Notes under the pieces: generated by a model
Seen by the model: the letters and a program-made list of their open reading frames with translations, nothing else
What the model was told of the DNA's origin: nothing
Databases searched by the model: none
From: CAVROT01 sp963722905
GTDB taxonomy: Bacteria > Pseudomonadota > Alphaproteobacteria > Rhodobacterales > Rhodobacteraceae
DNA length: 64,000 nt
Assembly (NCBI GenBank): GCA_963722905.1
Contig: CAVROT010000012.1
Location: 124,001 to 188,000, forward strand
Direction of reading: 5' to 3'
Shown: piece after piece, positions 44,514 through 53,705 of the stretch
Numbering within the stretch: the stretch's first letter is position 1
How the letters are laid out: the number at the start of each line of letters is the position of its first letter
Made by a program: the position numbers and the translations under genes

Positions 44514-45676
44514 CGTCCCCGGCCCATGAGGATGTCGCCGATGCCGCCCTGCGGCCGCACGCGGGTGAAGGCCAGCAGCATCCCCACCGTGATCCCGCCC
44601 GCGATCAGCGACGACCCGCCGTAGCTCACGAAGGGCAGCGTCATCCCCTTGGCCGGCAGCAGCCGGACGGCCACGCCGATGTTGATCATCGCCTGGACCC
44701 CGAACGCGCAGGCCAGGCCCGTGCCCGCCAGCCGGATGAACGCGTCGCGCTCACGCATGAGCCGGACCAGCGACCGCACGACGATGGTGGCGTAGAGGGC
44801 GATGATGACCAGCACCAGCATCAGGCCGTATTCCTCGGCCGCGACGGCGATGATGAAGTCCGTATGCGCGTCGGGCAGCGACCACTTCACCTGCCCCTCG
44901 CCCACACCGACGCCGAAAAAGCCGCCTTCGCGGATGGCGTTGGTGGCATAGCCCAGCTGCGTCGTGGGATCGATGTCGGGGCTGAGGAATCCGTCGATGC
45001 GGCGGGCGAAATGCTCGGACGACCGGTAGGCCAGCGTGCCGGCGGCGATCACGGCAAGGCCCAGAACCGCCAGCAGGAACACGGACGCGCCGCCGACGAA
45101 GTACATGACACCCCAGGCGAAGAGGATCAGGCAGGCCTGTCCGAAATCGGGCTGCATTGCCAGCAGCGCCACGATGGCAAGGCAGAGCGCCATCGACAGG
45201 GCCTGTCCCGGCGGTCCGTTCGGCTCGCGCGCGACGGCCAGCATCCAGGCTGCGACGACGACGAAGCCGGGTTTCAGGAACTCCGACGGCTGCACGCTGG
45301 CAAAGCCCAGCGAGTACCAGCGGACGGCGCCCTTGCCGAAGTCCGTGCCGAAAAAGGGCAGCCCCGCCATCGCCACGAAGGACAGCGCAAAGCCGATCAC
45401 CGCCAGGCGCCTGACGGTCCGGGGCGGCATCATCGTGGTGATCAGGAGGGCGACGAGCGCAGCGGCGCCGAACACGGCCTGACGTTCGACATAGTGAAAG
45501 GGGGCGAAGCCGTTGCGCCCGGCCAGCGGCGGGGACGAGGCGAGGCCCAGGAGCAGGCCGATGCCGAACAGCGTCAGGACGCAGCCCAGCGACCAGCGGT
45601 CGATGGTGTTCCACCAGCGTGGCAGGATCGGCTCGCCACCCTGAAGGGGTGCTGCGCCGTGGACCATTACCGTCAT
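44510..45676 (-). CDS. ftsW: SEDS peptidoglycan polymerase FtsW
   Basis: 388 residues, about ten membrane helices. Works with FtsI to polymerise septal glycan from lipid II. SEDS hallmarks: GAVRWYSLGFASVQPSEFLK in family order (as GAVRW, then QPSEFLKP), MQPDFGQA, HTDFIIAVAAEEYG and the C-terminal PFVSYGGSSL. The ATG at 45676 is preferred (ATG 45667 possible); the frame to 45748 adds untypical residues. It is preceded by a 273-base gap after murD, likely containing a promoter. Confidence 0.97.
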   Translation of the reverse strand: MTVMVHGAAPLQGGEPILPRWWNTIDRWSLGCVLTLFGIGLLLGLASSPPLAGRNGFAPFHYVERQAVFGAAALVALLITTMMPPRTVRRLAVIGFALSFVAMAGLPFFGTDFGKGAVRWYSLGFASVQPSEFLKPGFVVVAAWMLAVAREPNGPPGQALSMALCLAIVALLAMQPDFGQACLILFAWGVMYFVGGASVFLLAVLGLAVIAAGTLAYRSSEHFARRIDGFLSPDIDPTTQLGYATNAIREGGFFGVGVGEGQVKWSLPDAHTDFIIAVAAEEYGLMLVLVIIALYATIVVRSLVRLMRERDAFIRLAGTGLACAFGVQAMINIGVAVRLLPAKGMTLPFVSYGGSSLIAGGITVGMLLAFTRVRPQGGIGDILMGRGR

Positions 45677-45949
45677 CGGAGTACCGCTGTCGCTCGCCTC
45701 GGGTCGCCCGTTTGCCGGGTCTGGCGTCACCCTACGGCGAAGGGGCACCCCGCGCCAGCGTCGCGCGGCGGCGCGCTTGGGTGTGTTGCGGCGGAGACGC
45801 GCTCGTGCACACTCGGAATCGTTAACTATTGCTGGTCTTCAGCGAAGATGCACGGCGTCGATCACGACGCGGCCAACGCGGACCGGACGTCTGCCCGAGC
45901 TTGGGCGCCGTCGCCGCAGCAAGGGGTCCAATGGACGCCAGGCGGTTCG
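45677..45949. promoter_or_regulatory. gap between murD and ftsW with GANTC and TTAAC motifs
   Basis: No gene. Around 45811-45845 the sequence is A+T richer and has GAATC (45816-45820, a GANTC methylation site) directly joined to GTTAAC (45821-45826, half of a CtrA-type site). A promoter for ftsW on the minus strand is plausible here; both motifs are short and may be coincidental. Confidence 0.35.
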
Positions 45950-47353
45950 TCAACGGTCTTTCAGCGCCATCACCAGCGCCACGAAATCGTCGCCGCGCGC
46001 CTCGAAGTCCGGGTACTGGTCGAAGCTGGCGGCGGCGGGGGCCAGCAGGACGGTGTCGCCCGGCTGGGCCTCGGCGGCGGCGCGGGCGACGGCGGTGGCC
46101 ATGTCGCCGCAACGTTCGGACGGGGTCTCGCCCAGTTGCAGCGCGAAGGCGTCGGCGGAATGGCCGATGAGGTAGGCCTTGGCGATCCGGTCGAAATGAG
46201 GGGCGAGCGCCGCGATGCCCCCCTCCTTGCCCAGCCCGCCGGCGATCCAGCGGACACGGTCGAACGCGCGCAGCGCATGAGCCGCGGCGTCCACGTTCGT
46301 GGCCTTGCTGTCGTTCACGTAGGTCACGCCGCCGATCTCGGCCACGCGCTGGCTGCGGTGTGGCAGCCCGGCAAAGCTGCGCAGACCGGCCTCGATCGCA
46401 CGGGGCGCGAGGGTCAGGGCGCGGCAGGCGGCCCAGGCAGCGCAGGCGTTCTGGTGGTTGTGCGCCCCCGGCAATCCCGGCATCGGGCGCAGGTCGACGC
46501 TGGCCACCTGCCGGGCCCGCCGCCATTCGGCCAGATGGCCGCGCCGCGCGAAGACCGACCAGCCCGGCCCCTTCAGCGCCCGTCCGACCGAGACCGAGAT
46601 CAGCCGATCGTCGCCCGGCCCTTCGGCGATCTGCCCGGCGAGGAACGCGCCCTCGGGGTCGTCGACGCCCACCACCGCGCGGTCCGGCCCGCCTTCGGCG
46701 AAGAGGCGGCGCTTGGCCGCGAAATAGCCGCCCATCCCGCCGTGCCGGTCCAGATGATCGGGGCTGAGATTGGTGAAGACGGCGACGTCTGGCGTCAGCG
46801 ACCGCGCCAGCTCGGTCTGGTAGCTGGAAAGCTCAAGGACCACGATGCCGCCGTCGCCCGGCGGGTCGATATCCAGAACGCCGCGGCCGATGTTGCCGGC
46901 CAGCTGAACCTCGCGCCCGTCCTCCGACAGGATGTGGGCGACCAGCGCGGCCGTCGTGGACTTGCCGTTCGATCCCGTGATCGCGACGACGCGGGGGGGC
47001 GCGTCGAACCGTTCCCACTCGGGCGTGGCAATGGAGCGGAAGAAGAGCCCGATGTCGTTGTCCACCGGCACGCCCGCACGCAGGGCCGCCGCGACGGCGG
47101 GATGCGGCGCCGGGTAGAGATGCGGGATGCCGGGCGACAGGATCAGCGCCGCCACACCCTCCGACGCGCCGTCGCGGGCGGGATCGCGCAGGGCGAACCC
47201 CTCGGACACGGCACGGTCGCGTGCCTCGGCACCGTCGTCCCAGCACATCGGCCGCGCGCCGCCCGCCGCGAGGGCACGCGCCGCGGCAAGGCCCGACCGC
47301 CCCAGGCCCAGCACCGCGACGTCCGACCCGTCATATCCCGTGACGGGGATCAT
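45950..47353 (-). CDS. murD: UDP-N-acetylmuramoylalanine--D-glutamate ligase
   Basis: 467 residues. Adds D-glutamate to UDP-MurNAc-L-Ala. N-terminal VAVLGLGRSGLAAARAL, the ATP loop ITGSNGKSTTAALV, NLSPDHLDRHG, LPHRSQRVAEIGGV, and the C-terminal VNDSKATNVDAA are all intact. The start at ATG 47353 is 10 bases after the mraY stop, so both are co-transcribed. Confidence 0.98.
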   Translation of the reverse strand: MIPVTGYDGSDVAVLGLGRSGLAAARALAAGGARPMCWDDGAEARDRAVSEGFALRDPARDGASEGVAALILSPGIPHLYPAPHPAVAAALRAGVPVDNDIGLFFRSIATPEWERFDAPPRVVAITGSNGKSTTAALVAHILSEDGREVQLAGNIGRGVLDIDPPGDGGIVVLELSSYQTELARSLTPDVAVFTNLSPDHLDRHGGMGGYFAAKRRLFAEGGPDRAVVGVDDPEGAFLAGQIAEGPGDDRLISVSVGRALKGPGWSVFARRGHLAEWRRARQVASVDLRPMPGLPGAHNHQNACAAWAACRALTLAPRAIEAGLRSFAGLPHRSQRVAEIGGVTYVNDSKATNVDAAAHALRAFDRVRWIAGGLGKEGGIAALAPHFDRIAKAYLIGHSADAFALQLGETPSERCGDMATAVARAAAEAQPGDTVLLAPAAASFDQYPDFEARGDDFVALVMALKDR

Positions 47354-47363
47354 TGCCGCGGCA

Positions 47364-48449
47364 TCATCGGACCTTCAGCGTGGCAAGGCCGACCAGCGCC
47401 AGTATCAGCGAGATGATCCAGAAGCGGATGACGATCTGCGGCTCGGCCCAGCCGCGTTTCTCGAAGTGGTGGTGGATCGGCGCCATGAGGAAGACGCGGC
47501 GGCCGGTCCTCTTGAAGTAGCCGACCTGGATGATGACCGACAGAGCCTCGACCACGAAGAGGCCGCCGACGATGGCCAGCACCAGTTCGTGCTTGATCGC
47601 CACGGCGATGGCACCCAGAGCGCCGCCCAGCGCGAGGCTGCCGGTATCGCCCATGAAGACGGCCGCGGGCGGCGCGTTGTACCACAGGAACCCCAGGCCC
47701 CCGCCGATGAGGCCGGCGGCGAAAATCAGGATCTCGCCCGTGCCGGGCACGTAGTGGACGTCCAGATATTCGGTGAAGTCCACGCGCCCGACGGCATAGG
47801 CGATCACCCCCAGGGTGCCGGCGGCGATCATCACGGGCATGATCGCCAGCCCGTCCAGCCCGTCGGTCAGGTTCACCGCGTTTGCCGAACCCACGATGAC
47901 CAGCATGGAGAACGGGACGAAGAACCACCCCAGGTTCAGCAGCACGTCCTTGAAGACCGGGAACGCAAGCTGCCCAGTCAGGTCGCCCGGATGGACCCAG
48001 GCCGCCCAGGCGCCGGCGGCGGCGGCGATCAGCAGGCCCAGACCCATCCGCGTCCGGCCCGAAAGCCCGGCATGAGTGTTGCGGGTGATCTTGGCGTAGT
48101 CGTCGGCGAAACCGATGGCGCCGAAGGCCGTGGTGACGAAGAGGACCATCCAGATATAGGGATTGTCGAGCCGCGCCCAGAGCAGAGTCGAGACTGTCAG
48201 CGCCCCGAGGATCAGCACGCCGCCCATGGTGGGCGTTCCGGCCTTGGTGACGATGTGGCTCTCCGGGCCGTCGGCGCGGATCGGCTGGCCGTGCCTTTGG
48301 CGCCGGCGCAGCAGGTCGATCAGCGGGCGTCCGAAGATGAACCCGAAGACGAGCGCGGTGAAGAACGCGCCGCCCGACCGGAAGGTGATGTAGCGAAAGA
48401 GGTTGAAGACGTCGCCGCCGTCCGAGAACCCGGTGAGCCAGTAGAGCAT
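47364..48449 (-). CDS. mraY: phospho-MurNAc-pentapeptide transferase MraY
   Basis: 361 residues, ten membrane helices. Transfers phospho-MurNAc-pentapeptide to undecaprenyl phosphate, making lipid I. Active-site features: DDYAKITRNTHAGL, NLTDGLDGLAI with the catalytic aspartate, and the HHH motif in APIHHHFEKRGWAEP. The ATG at 48449 directly abuts the murF stop codon (48450-48452), so translation is probably coupled. Confidence 0.98.
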   Translation of the reverse strand: MLYWLTGFSDGGDVFNLFRYITFRSGGAFFTALVFGFIFGRPLIDLLRRRQRHGQPIRADGPESHIVTKAGTPTMGGVLILGALTVSTLLWARLDNPYIWMVLFVTTAFGAIGFADDYAKITRNTHAGLSGRTRMGLGLLIAAAAGAWAAWVHPGDLTGQLAFPVFKDVLLNLGWFFVPFSMLVIVGSANAVNLTDGLDGLAIMPVMIAAGTLGVIAYAVGRVDFTEYLDVHYVPGTGEILIFAAGLIGGGLGFLWYNAPPAAVFMGDTGSLALGGALGAIAVAIKHELVLAIVGGLFVVEALSVIIQVGYFKRTGRRVFLMAPIHHHFEKRGWAEPQIVIRFWIISLILALVGLATLKVR

Positions 48450-49997
48450 TCAGTCCGTTCCCGCTGTCGGCCGCATACCGGACGCCGCGTGCGCGCCCGG
48501 TCGCGCGGCGTCAAGGGCGGACGCCGCGACAGGCGCCGGTTCCGCCTTCGCGGTGTCGCGGCGCCGGTCGCCGCCGCGATCCAGTCCGCGGATGGCGTCG
48601 GCGACCAGCGACACGCGGCTGCCTTTCGATCCCTTCACCAGCACAATGTCGCCTGCGTCGACCAGTCCGCCGACGCGGCGGGCCAGGGCCTGCGCCGTCC
48701 GGGCGCTCTCGCCGCGCCGCGCCTCGGGCAGGGCCGCGTGGAGCATTTCCATGCGGGGGCCGACGCAATGCACCAGATCGACGGCCCGCATCGCCGGCAG
48801 GGCCGCCAGTGCCGCGTGCAGCGCCGCCTCGGCCAACCCCAGCTCCAGCATGTCGCCCAGAATGGCGATGCGACGGCCGCGTGCGACCCGTCCGACACCG
48901 TCGACGGGGCGGGTTGCGGCCAGGACCTCCAGCGCGGCGGCGACGGAGGCGGGATTGGCGTTGAACGCGTCGTCGATCAGATCCAGTCGCCCGCCCTCCT
49001 CGCCCGGGTCCAGCGTCACCGTCTCGCGCCGGCCGCGACCGCCGACCGGGCTCCACCCGGCAAGGCCGACCAGCGCCAGCGCACGGTCGGCACCCACCGC
49101 GCGGACGACCGCCATCGCGCCCAGCGCGTTCACGGCGAAATGGCGCCCCGGGGCCGAGACCTTCAGCGCCATGGGGGTCCGCCAGCCGCGCGCGCGTCCC
49201 GTCGTGGCCGTGTCGCCAATGGCCAGTTCGGTCAGCCGGTGGTGATTGCCGGGCTTCTCGCCGAACGTGATCGCGCGCGCCCCGGCGGCGCGCGCTGCGG
49301 CGACGAGGATCGGCGTGGTGTCGAGGTCGCCGTTCACGACGGCAACGCCCCCCGGCTCCAGCCCCTGGGCAATCGACGCCTTCTCGGCAGCGATGCCGGC
49401 GAGGTCGTCGAAGGCCTCCAGATGCGCTTCGGCGACGGTCGTGATCATCGCCACATGGGGGCGCGCCATGCACGACAGCGGCGCGATCTCGCCCGGATGG
49501 CTCATCCCGATCTCGACGATGGCGTACTGGGTATCGGCCGGCATCCGCGCCAGTGTCAGCGGCACGCCCCAATGGTTGTTGTAGCTTGCCTCGGCCGCGT
49601 GGGTGCGCCCCTGCCGGGCGAGGGCGGCGCGCAGCATTTCCTTGGTCGATGTCTTGCCCGCCGAACCGGTGACGGCGATGACGCGGGCGCCCGTGCGGGT
49701 CCGCGCCTTCCGGCCCAGCGCCTCCAGCCCGGCCTGGACGTCGGGCACGACCAGCAACGGCGCATCCCGGGGAACATCCTCGGGGCGATGCGTCACCATC
49801 GCGGCGGCCGCGCCCGCGCGCAGCGCCGCGGCGACGAAGCCATGCCCGTCCCGCTGCGCGGTCAGCGCCACGAAGAGGTCCCCCGGCACCAGCGTCCGCG
49901 TGTCTATCGAGACGCCCGTGGCCGTCCAGTCGCCATCCGCGACGCCGCCCGTCGCCTCGGCCGCCGCCCGCGCCGTCCAGAGAGCCGGCCGGGTCAA
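48450..49997 (-). CDS. murF: UDP-MurNAc-tripeptide--D-Ala-D-Ala ligase
   Basis: 515 residues. Completes the stem pentapeptide. GVSIDTRTLVPGDLFVAL, the ATP loop VTGSAGKTSTKEML, NNHWGVPLTL, and DDAFNANPAS are recognisable. The start appears to be a TTG at 49997 sharing bases with the murE stop (TTGA), with the family sequence beginning at once; no better ATG or GTG is near. The C-terminus carries about 45 extra Ala/Arg/Pro-rich residues after the usual end. Confidence 0.96.
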   Translation of the reverse strand: MTRPALWTARAAAEATGGVADGDWTATGVSIDTRTLVPGDLFVALTAQRDGHGFVAAALRAGAAAAMVTHRPEDVPRDAPLLVVPDVQAGLEALGRKARTRTGARVIAVTGSAGKTSTKEMLRAALARQGRTHAAEASYNNHWGVPLTLARMPADTQYAIVEIGMSHPGEIAPLSCMARPHVAMITTVAEAHLEAFDDLAGIAAEKASIAQGLEPGGVAVVNGDLDTTPILVAAARAAGARAITFGEKPGNHHRLTELAIGDTATTGRARGWRTPMALKVSAPGRHFAVNALGAMAVVRAVGADRALALVGLAGWSPVGGRGRRETVTLDPGEEGGRLDLIDDAFNANPASVAAALEVLAATRPVDGVGRVARGRRIAILGDMLELGLAEAALHAALAALPAMRAVDLVHCVGPRMEMLHAALPEARRGESARTAQALARRVGGLVDAGDIVLVKGSKGSRVSLVADAIRGLDRGGDRRRDTAKAEPAPVAASALDAARPGAHAASGMRPTAGTD

Positions 49998-51496
49998 GCG
50001 ACCCGGCCGTCGAGCGCCGCCACCGCAACGCTGGCCTGTTCGGCGTCGTCGAAGGGATAGGTGGCGCCGCCGACGATCTGGCCGGTCTCGTGCCCCTTGC
50101 CGGCCACCAGCAGCGCATCGCCCGGCCCCAGCGCGTCGACGCCGCGCAGGATCGCCTCGGCCCGGTCGGGAACCTCCGAGGCGCCCGGATCGGCGGCCAG
50201 GATGGCGGCACGGATGGCGCGCGGATCCTCGCCGCGCGGGTTGTCGTCGGTGACGATGCGGATGTCGGCGCCGTCGCGCGCCGCGGCACCCATCAGGGGC
50301 CGCTTCGACCGGTCGCGGTCGCCGCCAGCGCCGTAGACGACGACGATGCGTCCCATGACGTGCGGGCGCAGAGCGCCCAGCGCCGTCGTCAGCGCCTCGG
50401 GCGTGTGGGCGTAGTCGACATAGACCGCCGCCCCGTTGTCGCGCCGCGCCACCGTCTGCATCCGGCCGCGCACGGTCACGAGCCGGTCCATGACGTCGAA
50501 GACGTCGCGCGCCTCGATCCCTCCGGCGATGGCGAGGGCCGCGGCCATCAGCGCGTTGTCGGCCTGAAACCCGCCGACCAGCGCCAGCCGGGACTGCCGC
50601 GGCTCACCGTTCCAGGTGAACCGGATGTCCTGGCCGCCGCCGTCGAGCCGCTGCGCCGTCAGCCGCAGCGCCGCGCCGACCCCGCGCCCCACGGTCAGCA
50701 GGTCCTGGCCGCGCGCCTCGGCGATGCCGGCCATGCGCGGCCCGCGCGGATCGTCGAGGTTGATGACCGCCGTCCCGTCAGACGGCAGGACCCGGTCGAA
50801 GAGGCCCGCCTTGGCGTCGAAATAAGCGTCGAACCCGTCATGATAGTCCAAGTGATCCTGACTGAGGTTGGTGAAGGCCGCCGCCGTCAGCGCCACCCCG
50901 TCCAGCCGCCGCTGTGCCAGCCCGTGCGACGACGCCTCCATGGCCGCGTGGCTGACGCCGCCGGACGCCGCCGCGGCCAGCAACCGGTGCAACGTCACCG
51001 GCTCGGGCGTGGTGTGCGACATGGGCGCGGTCCACGCGCCCTCGACCCCGGTGGTGCCCATGTTGATGGCGGGCAGGCCCAGCGCCTCCCATATCTGGCG
51101 GGTGAAGGTCGCGACGGACGTCTTGCCGTTGGTCCCCGTGACGGCGACGGTCACCTCTGGCTGGCGCGCGAACCACAGTGCGGCGGCGTAGGCGAGCGTC
51201 TGGCGCGGATCCTCGGCCAGGACGACGGCCGCGCCGGAGGACGCCAGCGCGGACTCGGCCATGCGGGCGCCGGCGCGGTCGGTCAGGATCGCGGCAGCCC
51301 CCGATTGCAGCGCGGCGCCGACATGGCGGGCGCCATGCTCTACCGTGCCCGGCAGCGCGGCAAAGAGGTTCCCCGGCCGCACGCGCCTGCTATCTGCCGC
51401 GATCCCGGTCACGCGCACATCCGAAGAGGCGCCGCCCGGTCCGGACGGCCGCGCGGTCAGCCCCAGCGCATTCAGCGGTTTGGTCGCCTCTGCCAT
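49994..51496 (-). CDS. murE: UDP-MurNAc-tripeptide synthetase (meso-DAP adding)
   Basis: 500 residues. Adds the third stem residue. ATP loop VTGTNGKTSVATF, ASSHGLAQRRLDGV, FTNLSQDHLDYH, and VYVDYAHTPEAL are present, and the DNPRGEDP motif marks use of meso-diaminopimelate rather than lysine. The ATG at 51496 has AAAGGG upstream; a GTG at 51517 overlapping the ftsI stop (GTGA) is an alternative adding seven residues. Confidence 0.97.
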   Translation of the reverse strand: MAEATKPLNALGLTARPSGPGGASSDVRVTGIAADSRRVRPGNLFAALPGTVEHGARHVGAALQSGAAAILTDRAGARMAESALASSGAAVVLAEDPRQTLAYAAALWFARQPEVTVAVTGTNGKTSVATFTRQIWEALGLPAINMGTTGVEGAWTAPMSHTTPEPVTLHRLLAAAASGGVSHAAMEASSHGLAQRRLDGVALTAAAFTNLSQDHLDYHDGFDAYFDAKAGLFDRVLPSDGTAVINLDDPRGPRMAGIAEARGQDLLTVGRGVGAALRLTAQRLDGGGQDIRFTWNGEPRQSRLALVGGFQADNALMAAALAIAGGIEARDVFDVMDRLVTVRGRMQTVARRDNGAAVYVDYAHTPEALTTALGALRPHVMGRIVVVYGAGGDRDRSKRPLMGAAARDGADIRIVTDDNPRGEDPRAIRAAILAADPGASEVPDRAEAILRGVDALGPGDALLVAGKGHETGQIVGGATYPFDDAEQASVAVAALDGRVA

Positions 51497-51513
51497 GCCC
51501 GCCCTTTGCCGCG

Positions 51514-53334
51514 TCACTCCGTACTCGCGGCGAGTGTTAGCCCATCCCGCGACCCCGATTCAATCGCGCCCGCCGGCGGCGCGGCGCGCGGGCGCACGCC
51601 CATCAACGGGGCTATGCGGCGGATCACCTCGGCGGCGACGGGCACCGCCGTCCAGCCCGCCGTCCGACGCGGCTCCGTCCCCGAATTGTCGCTGGCCTCG
51701 TCCATCGTGATAACGACGACGTAGCGCGGCGCTGATGACGGGAAGATCGCGGCGAAGGTGTTGATGTTGCGGTCGTTGTGGTAGCCGCGGCCGTTCGCGC
51801 GCACCTTGTTGGCGGTGCCCGTCTTGCCGCCCACCTCGTAGCCCGGCACGCCGCCGAAGCTGGCCGTGCCACGGGTGACGACCTGGCGCAGCATGTCGGC
51901 GGACGCGGCGCTGACCCCCGTCTCGACGATGCGCTCGCCCGTCCTTACCGGCCCGTCCTGACGCAAAAGCGTCGGCGTCACCACGGTGCCGCCGTTCAGG
52001 AGCGAGGCGTAGGCCGCCGCGAGGTTGATGGGAGATGTCGAGAATCCGTGCCCGAAAGACGCCGTTATCGTCACGATCTCGGACCAGTTGCGCGGCAACA
52101 GGGGGCGCGCGCCCGCCGCCTCGACCAGCTCGACGGGCGACGGGTCGAGGACGCCGAGGCTTTTGAGGAACGCCTGCTGTCGGGTGCTGCCGATCCGCAT
52201 CGCCATGCGCGCCGTACCGACGTTCGACGATTTCACGATCACGTCGGTCGCCGACAGCAGGGGTCCGTAATTCTTGCGCTGGAACTCGTTGATCGTGTGC
52301 CTGCCCCATTTCATCGGCGCGTCGGCGTCGACCATGGTCGAGGGCGTGACGTGGCCCAGTTCCATTGCCTGTGCGACGGTCGCGATCTTGAACACCGACC
52401 CCAGTTCGTAGACGCCCTGCACCGCGCGGTTGAAAAGGGGGCTGTCGGCCGCGTCGCCCTTGGTCAGTGGCCGCGGACGGACGTTGGGATCGAAATCCGG
52501 CAGGCTGGCCATCGCCACGATTTCGCCGGTGCGCGCATCCATCACGATACCTGCGGCCCCCTTGGCGTTCATCAGCCGCACGCCGCCCGACAGCACCTCC
52601 TGAAGCGCGGACTGCACCGTCAGATCTATGGAAAGCGCAACCGCCGCGCCGTTGCGGGCGGGATCGCGCAGTATCTTGTCGAGGTACTTCTCGACGCCAG
52701 CCACGCCGACGACCTCGGCGGCGTTCACCCCCTCGCGCCCGAAGGTCGCACCGCCCAGGATGTGCGCGGCCAGCCGTCCGTTGGGATAGAGCCGCATCTC
52801 GCGCGGGCCGAAGAGCAGACCCGGGTCGCCGATGTCGTGCACGGCCTGCATCTGTTCTGGCGACAGCTTCTTGCGGATCCAGACGAACTTGCGCTTGCCG
52901 GTGAACTGGCTGCGCAGTTTCTCCTCGTCGAGGTCCGGCAGGATCGCGGCCAGCTCCTGCGCGACGCGGTCGGGGTCGATCATGCGCGGCGGCTGGGCGT
53001 AGAGCGAGTGGGTCTGCAGGTTGGTCGCGAGGATCCGGTCGTTGCGGTCGGTGATGTCGGCGCGGCCCGCGAGGATCGCCGATCCGCCGGCCTCGCTGCG
53101 CGGCTCGAACGGGGTCGAGGCGGCCAGGAGGCCCATGCGCGCGCCGACGACCCCGAAGGCGCAGAAGAAGAAGACGGCGAGGACCAGCAGCCGCGTCTCG
53201 GCGCGCTGCCGGTCGCGGTCGCGGGCACGTTCGACGCGCAGGCGGGTGTTCTCGCGTTCGATCGTATCGGGGTTCTCGCCGCGGATGCGGGCGGGAAGGA
53301 TGCGGGCCAGCGGGCGCAGCGGGGTCCGTGTCAC
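51514..53334 (-). CDS. ftsI: septal peptidoglycan transpeptidase FtsI (PBP3)
   Basis: 606 residues. Cross-links septal peptidoglycan with FtsW. A cytoplasmic Arg-rich tail, one membrane helix (about 49-66), the pedestal domain, then the transpeptidase with SxxK (S313-VF-K316), SxN (S369-S-N371) and KTGT (504-507). The GTG start at 53334 overlaps the ftsL stop (GTGA). An in-frame extension to 53541 runs inside ftsL and is not supported. Confidence 0.97.
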   Translation of the reverse strand: MTRTPLRPLARILPARIRGENPDTIERENTRLRVERARDRDRQRAETRLLVLAVFFFCAFGVVGARMGLLAASTPFEPRSEAGGSAILAGRADITDRNDRILATNLQTHSLYAQPPRMIDPDRVAQELAAILPDLDEEKLRSQFTGKRKFVWIRKKLSPEQMQAVHDIGDPGLLFGPREMRLYPNGRLAAHILGGATFGREGVNAAEVVGVAGVEKYLDKILRDPARNGAAVALSIDLTVQSALQEVLSGGVRLMNAKGAAGIVMDARTGEIVAMASLPDFDPNVRPRPLTKGDAADSPLFNRAVQGVYELGSVFKIATVAQAMELGHVTPSTMVDADAPMKWGRHTINEFQRKNYGPLLSATDVIVKSSNVGTARMAMRIGSTRQQAFLKSLGVLDPSPVELVEAAGARPLLPRNWSEIVTITASFGHGFSTSPINLAAAYASLLNGGTVVTPTLLRQDGPVRTGERIVETGVSAASADMLRQVVTRGTASFGGVPGYEVGGKTGTANKVRANGRGYHNDRNINTFAAIFPSSAPRYVVVITMDEASDNSGTEPRRTAGWTAVPVAAEVIRRIAPLMGVRPRAAPPAGAIESGSRDGLTLAASTE

Positions 53335-53702
53335 AGGGGCGCCTCCTCGGTCGGCGGGCCGTCGGGCCCGAAGGCCGGCGGCAGGTCGGGATCGGTCAGC
53401 AACTCGGGCTCGGGCGGCAGCGGATAGGCGATGTTGCCCACGCGCGCGAACTGCTCGGGCGCCAGCGGCAGAAGCTCCAGCCGGTCGAAGTTCATGGCCG
53501 CAAGCGACCGCAGGCGCGCGGGCCGGTTGAGATAGGCCCATTCGGCACGCAACATCGTCAGGGCGCGCCGCTGCGCTCCGATCTCGGCCTGGACCCGGTC
53601 GATACGGCCCAGCGCCGCTTGCGTTCGGTAGTTCTCGGAATAGGCCCAGAAGGCCAGCGCCATGACCGCGGCCGCAGTGAAAAGGAGGAACGCCGGTCGC
53701 AT
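53331..53702 (-). CDS. ftsL: cell division protein FtsL
   Basis: 123 residues. Short bitopic divisome protein: N-terminal membrane helix (about 4-20) and a periplasmic coiled coil (YRTQAALGRIDRVQAEIGAQ), then LRAEWAYLNRPARL, typical of the alphaproteobacterial form. Identified by these features and by position between rsmH and ftsI, since sequence conservation is low. Three bases separate it from rsmH. Confidence 0.9.
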   Translation of the reverse strand: MRPAFLLFTAAAVMALAFWAYSENYRTQAALGRIDRVQAEIGAQRRALTMLRAEWAYLNRPARLRSLAAMNFDRLELLPLAPEQFARVGNIAYPLPPEPELLTDPDLPPAFGPDGPPTEEAPL

Positions 53703-53705
53703 GGC

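Noticed and set aside
47127..50060. 977-codon plus-strand open frame opposite murD, mraY and murF
   Set aside because: Antisense to three clear Mur genes; composition is Arg/Asp/Gln-rich with no family match.
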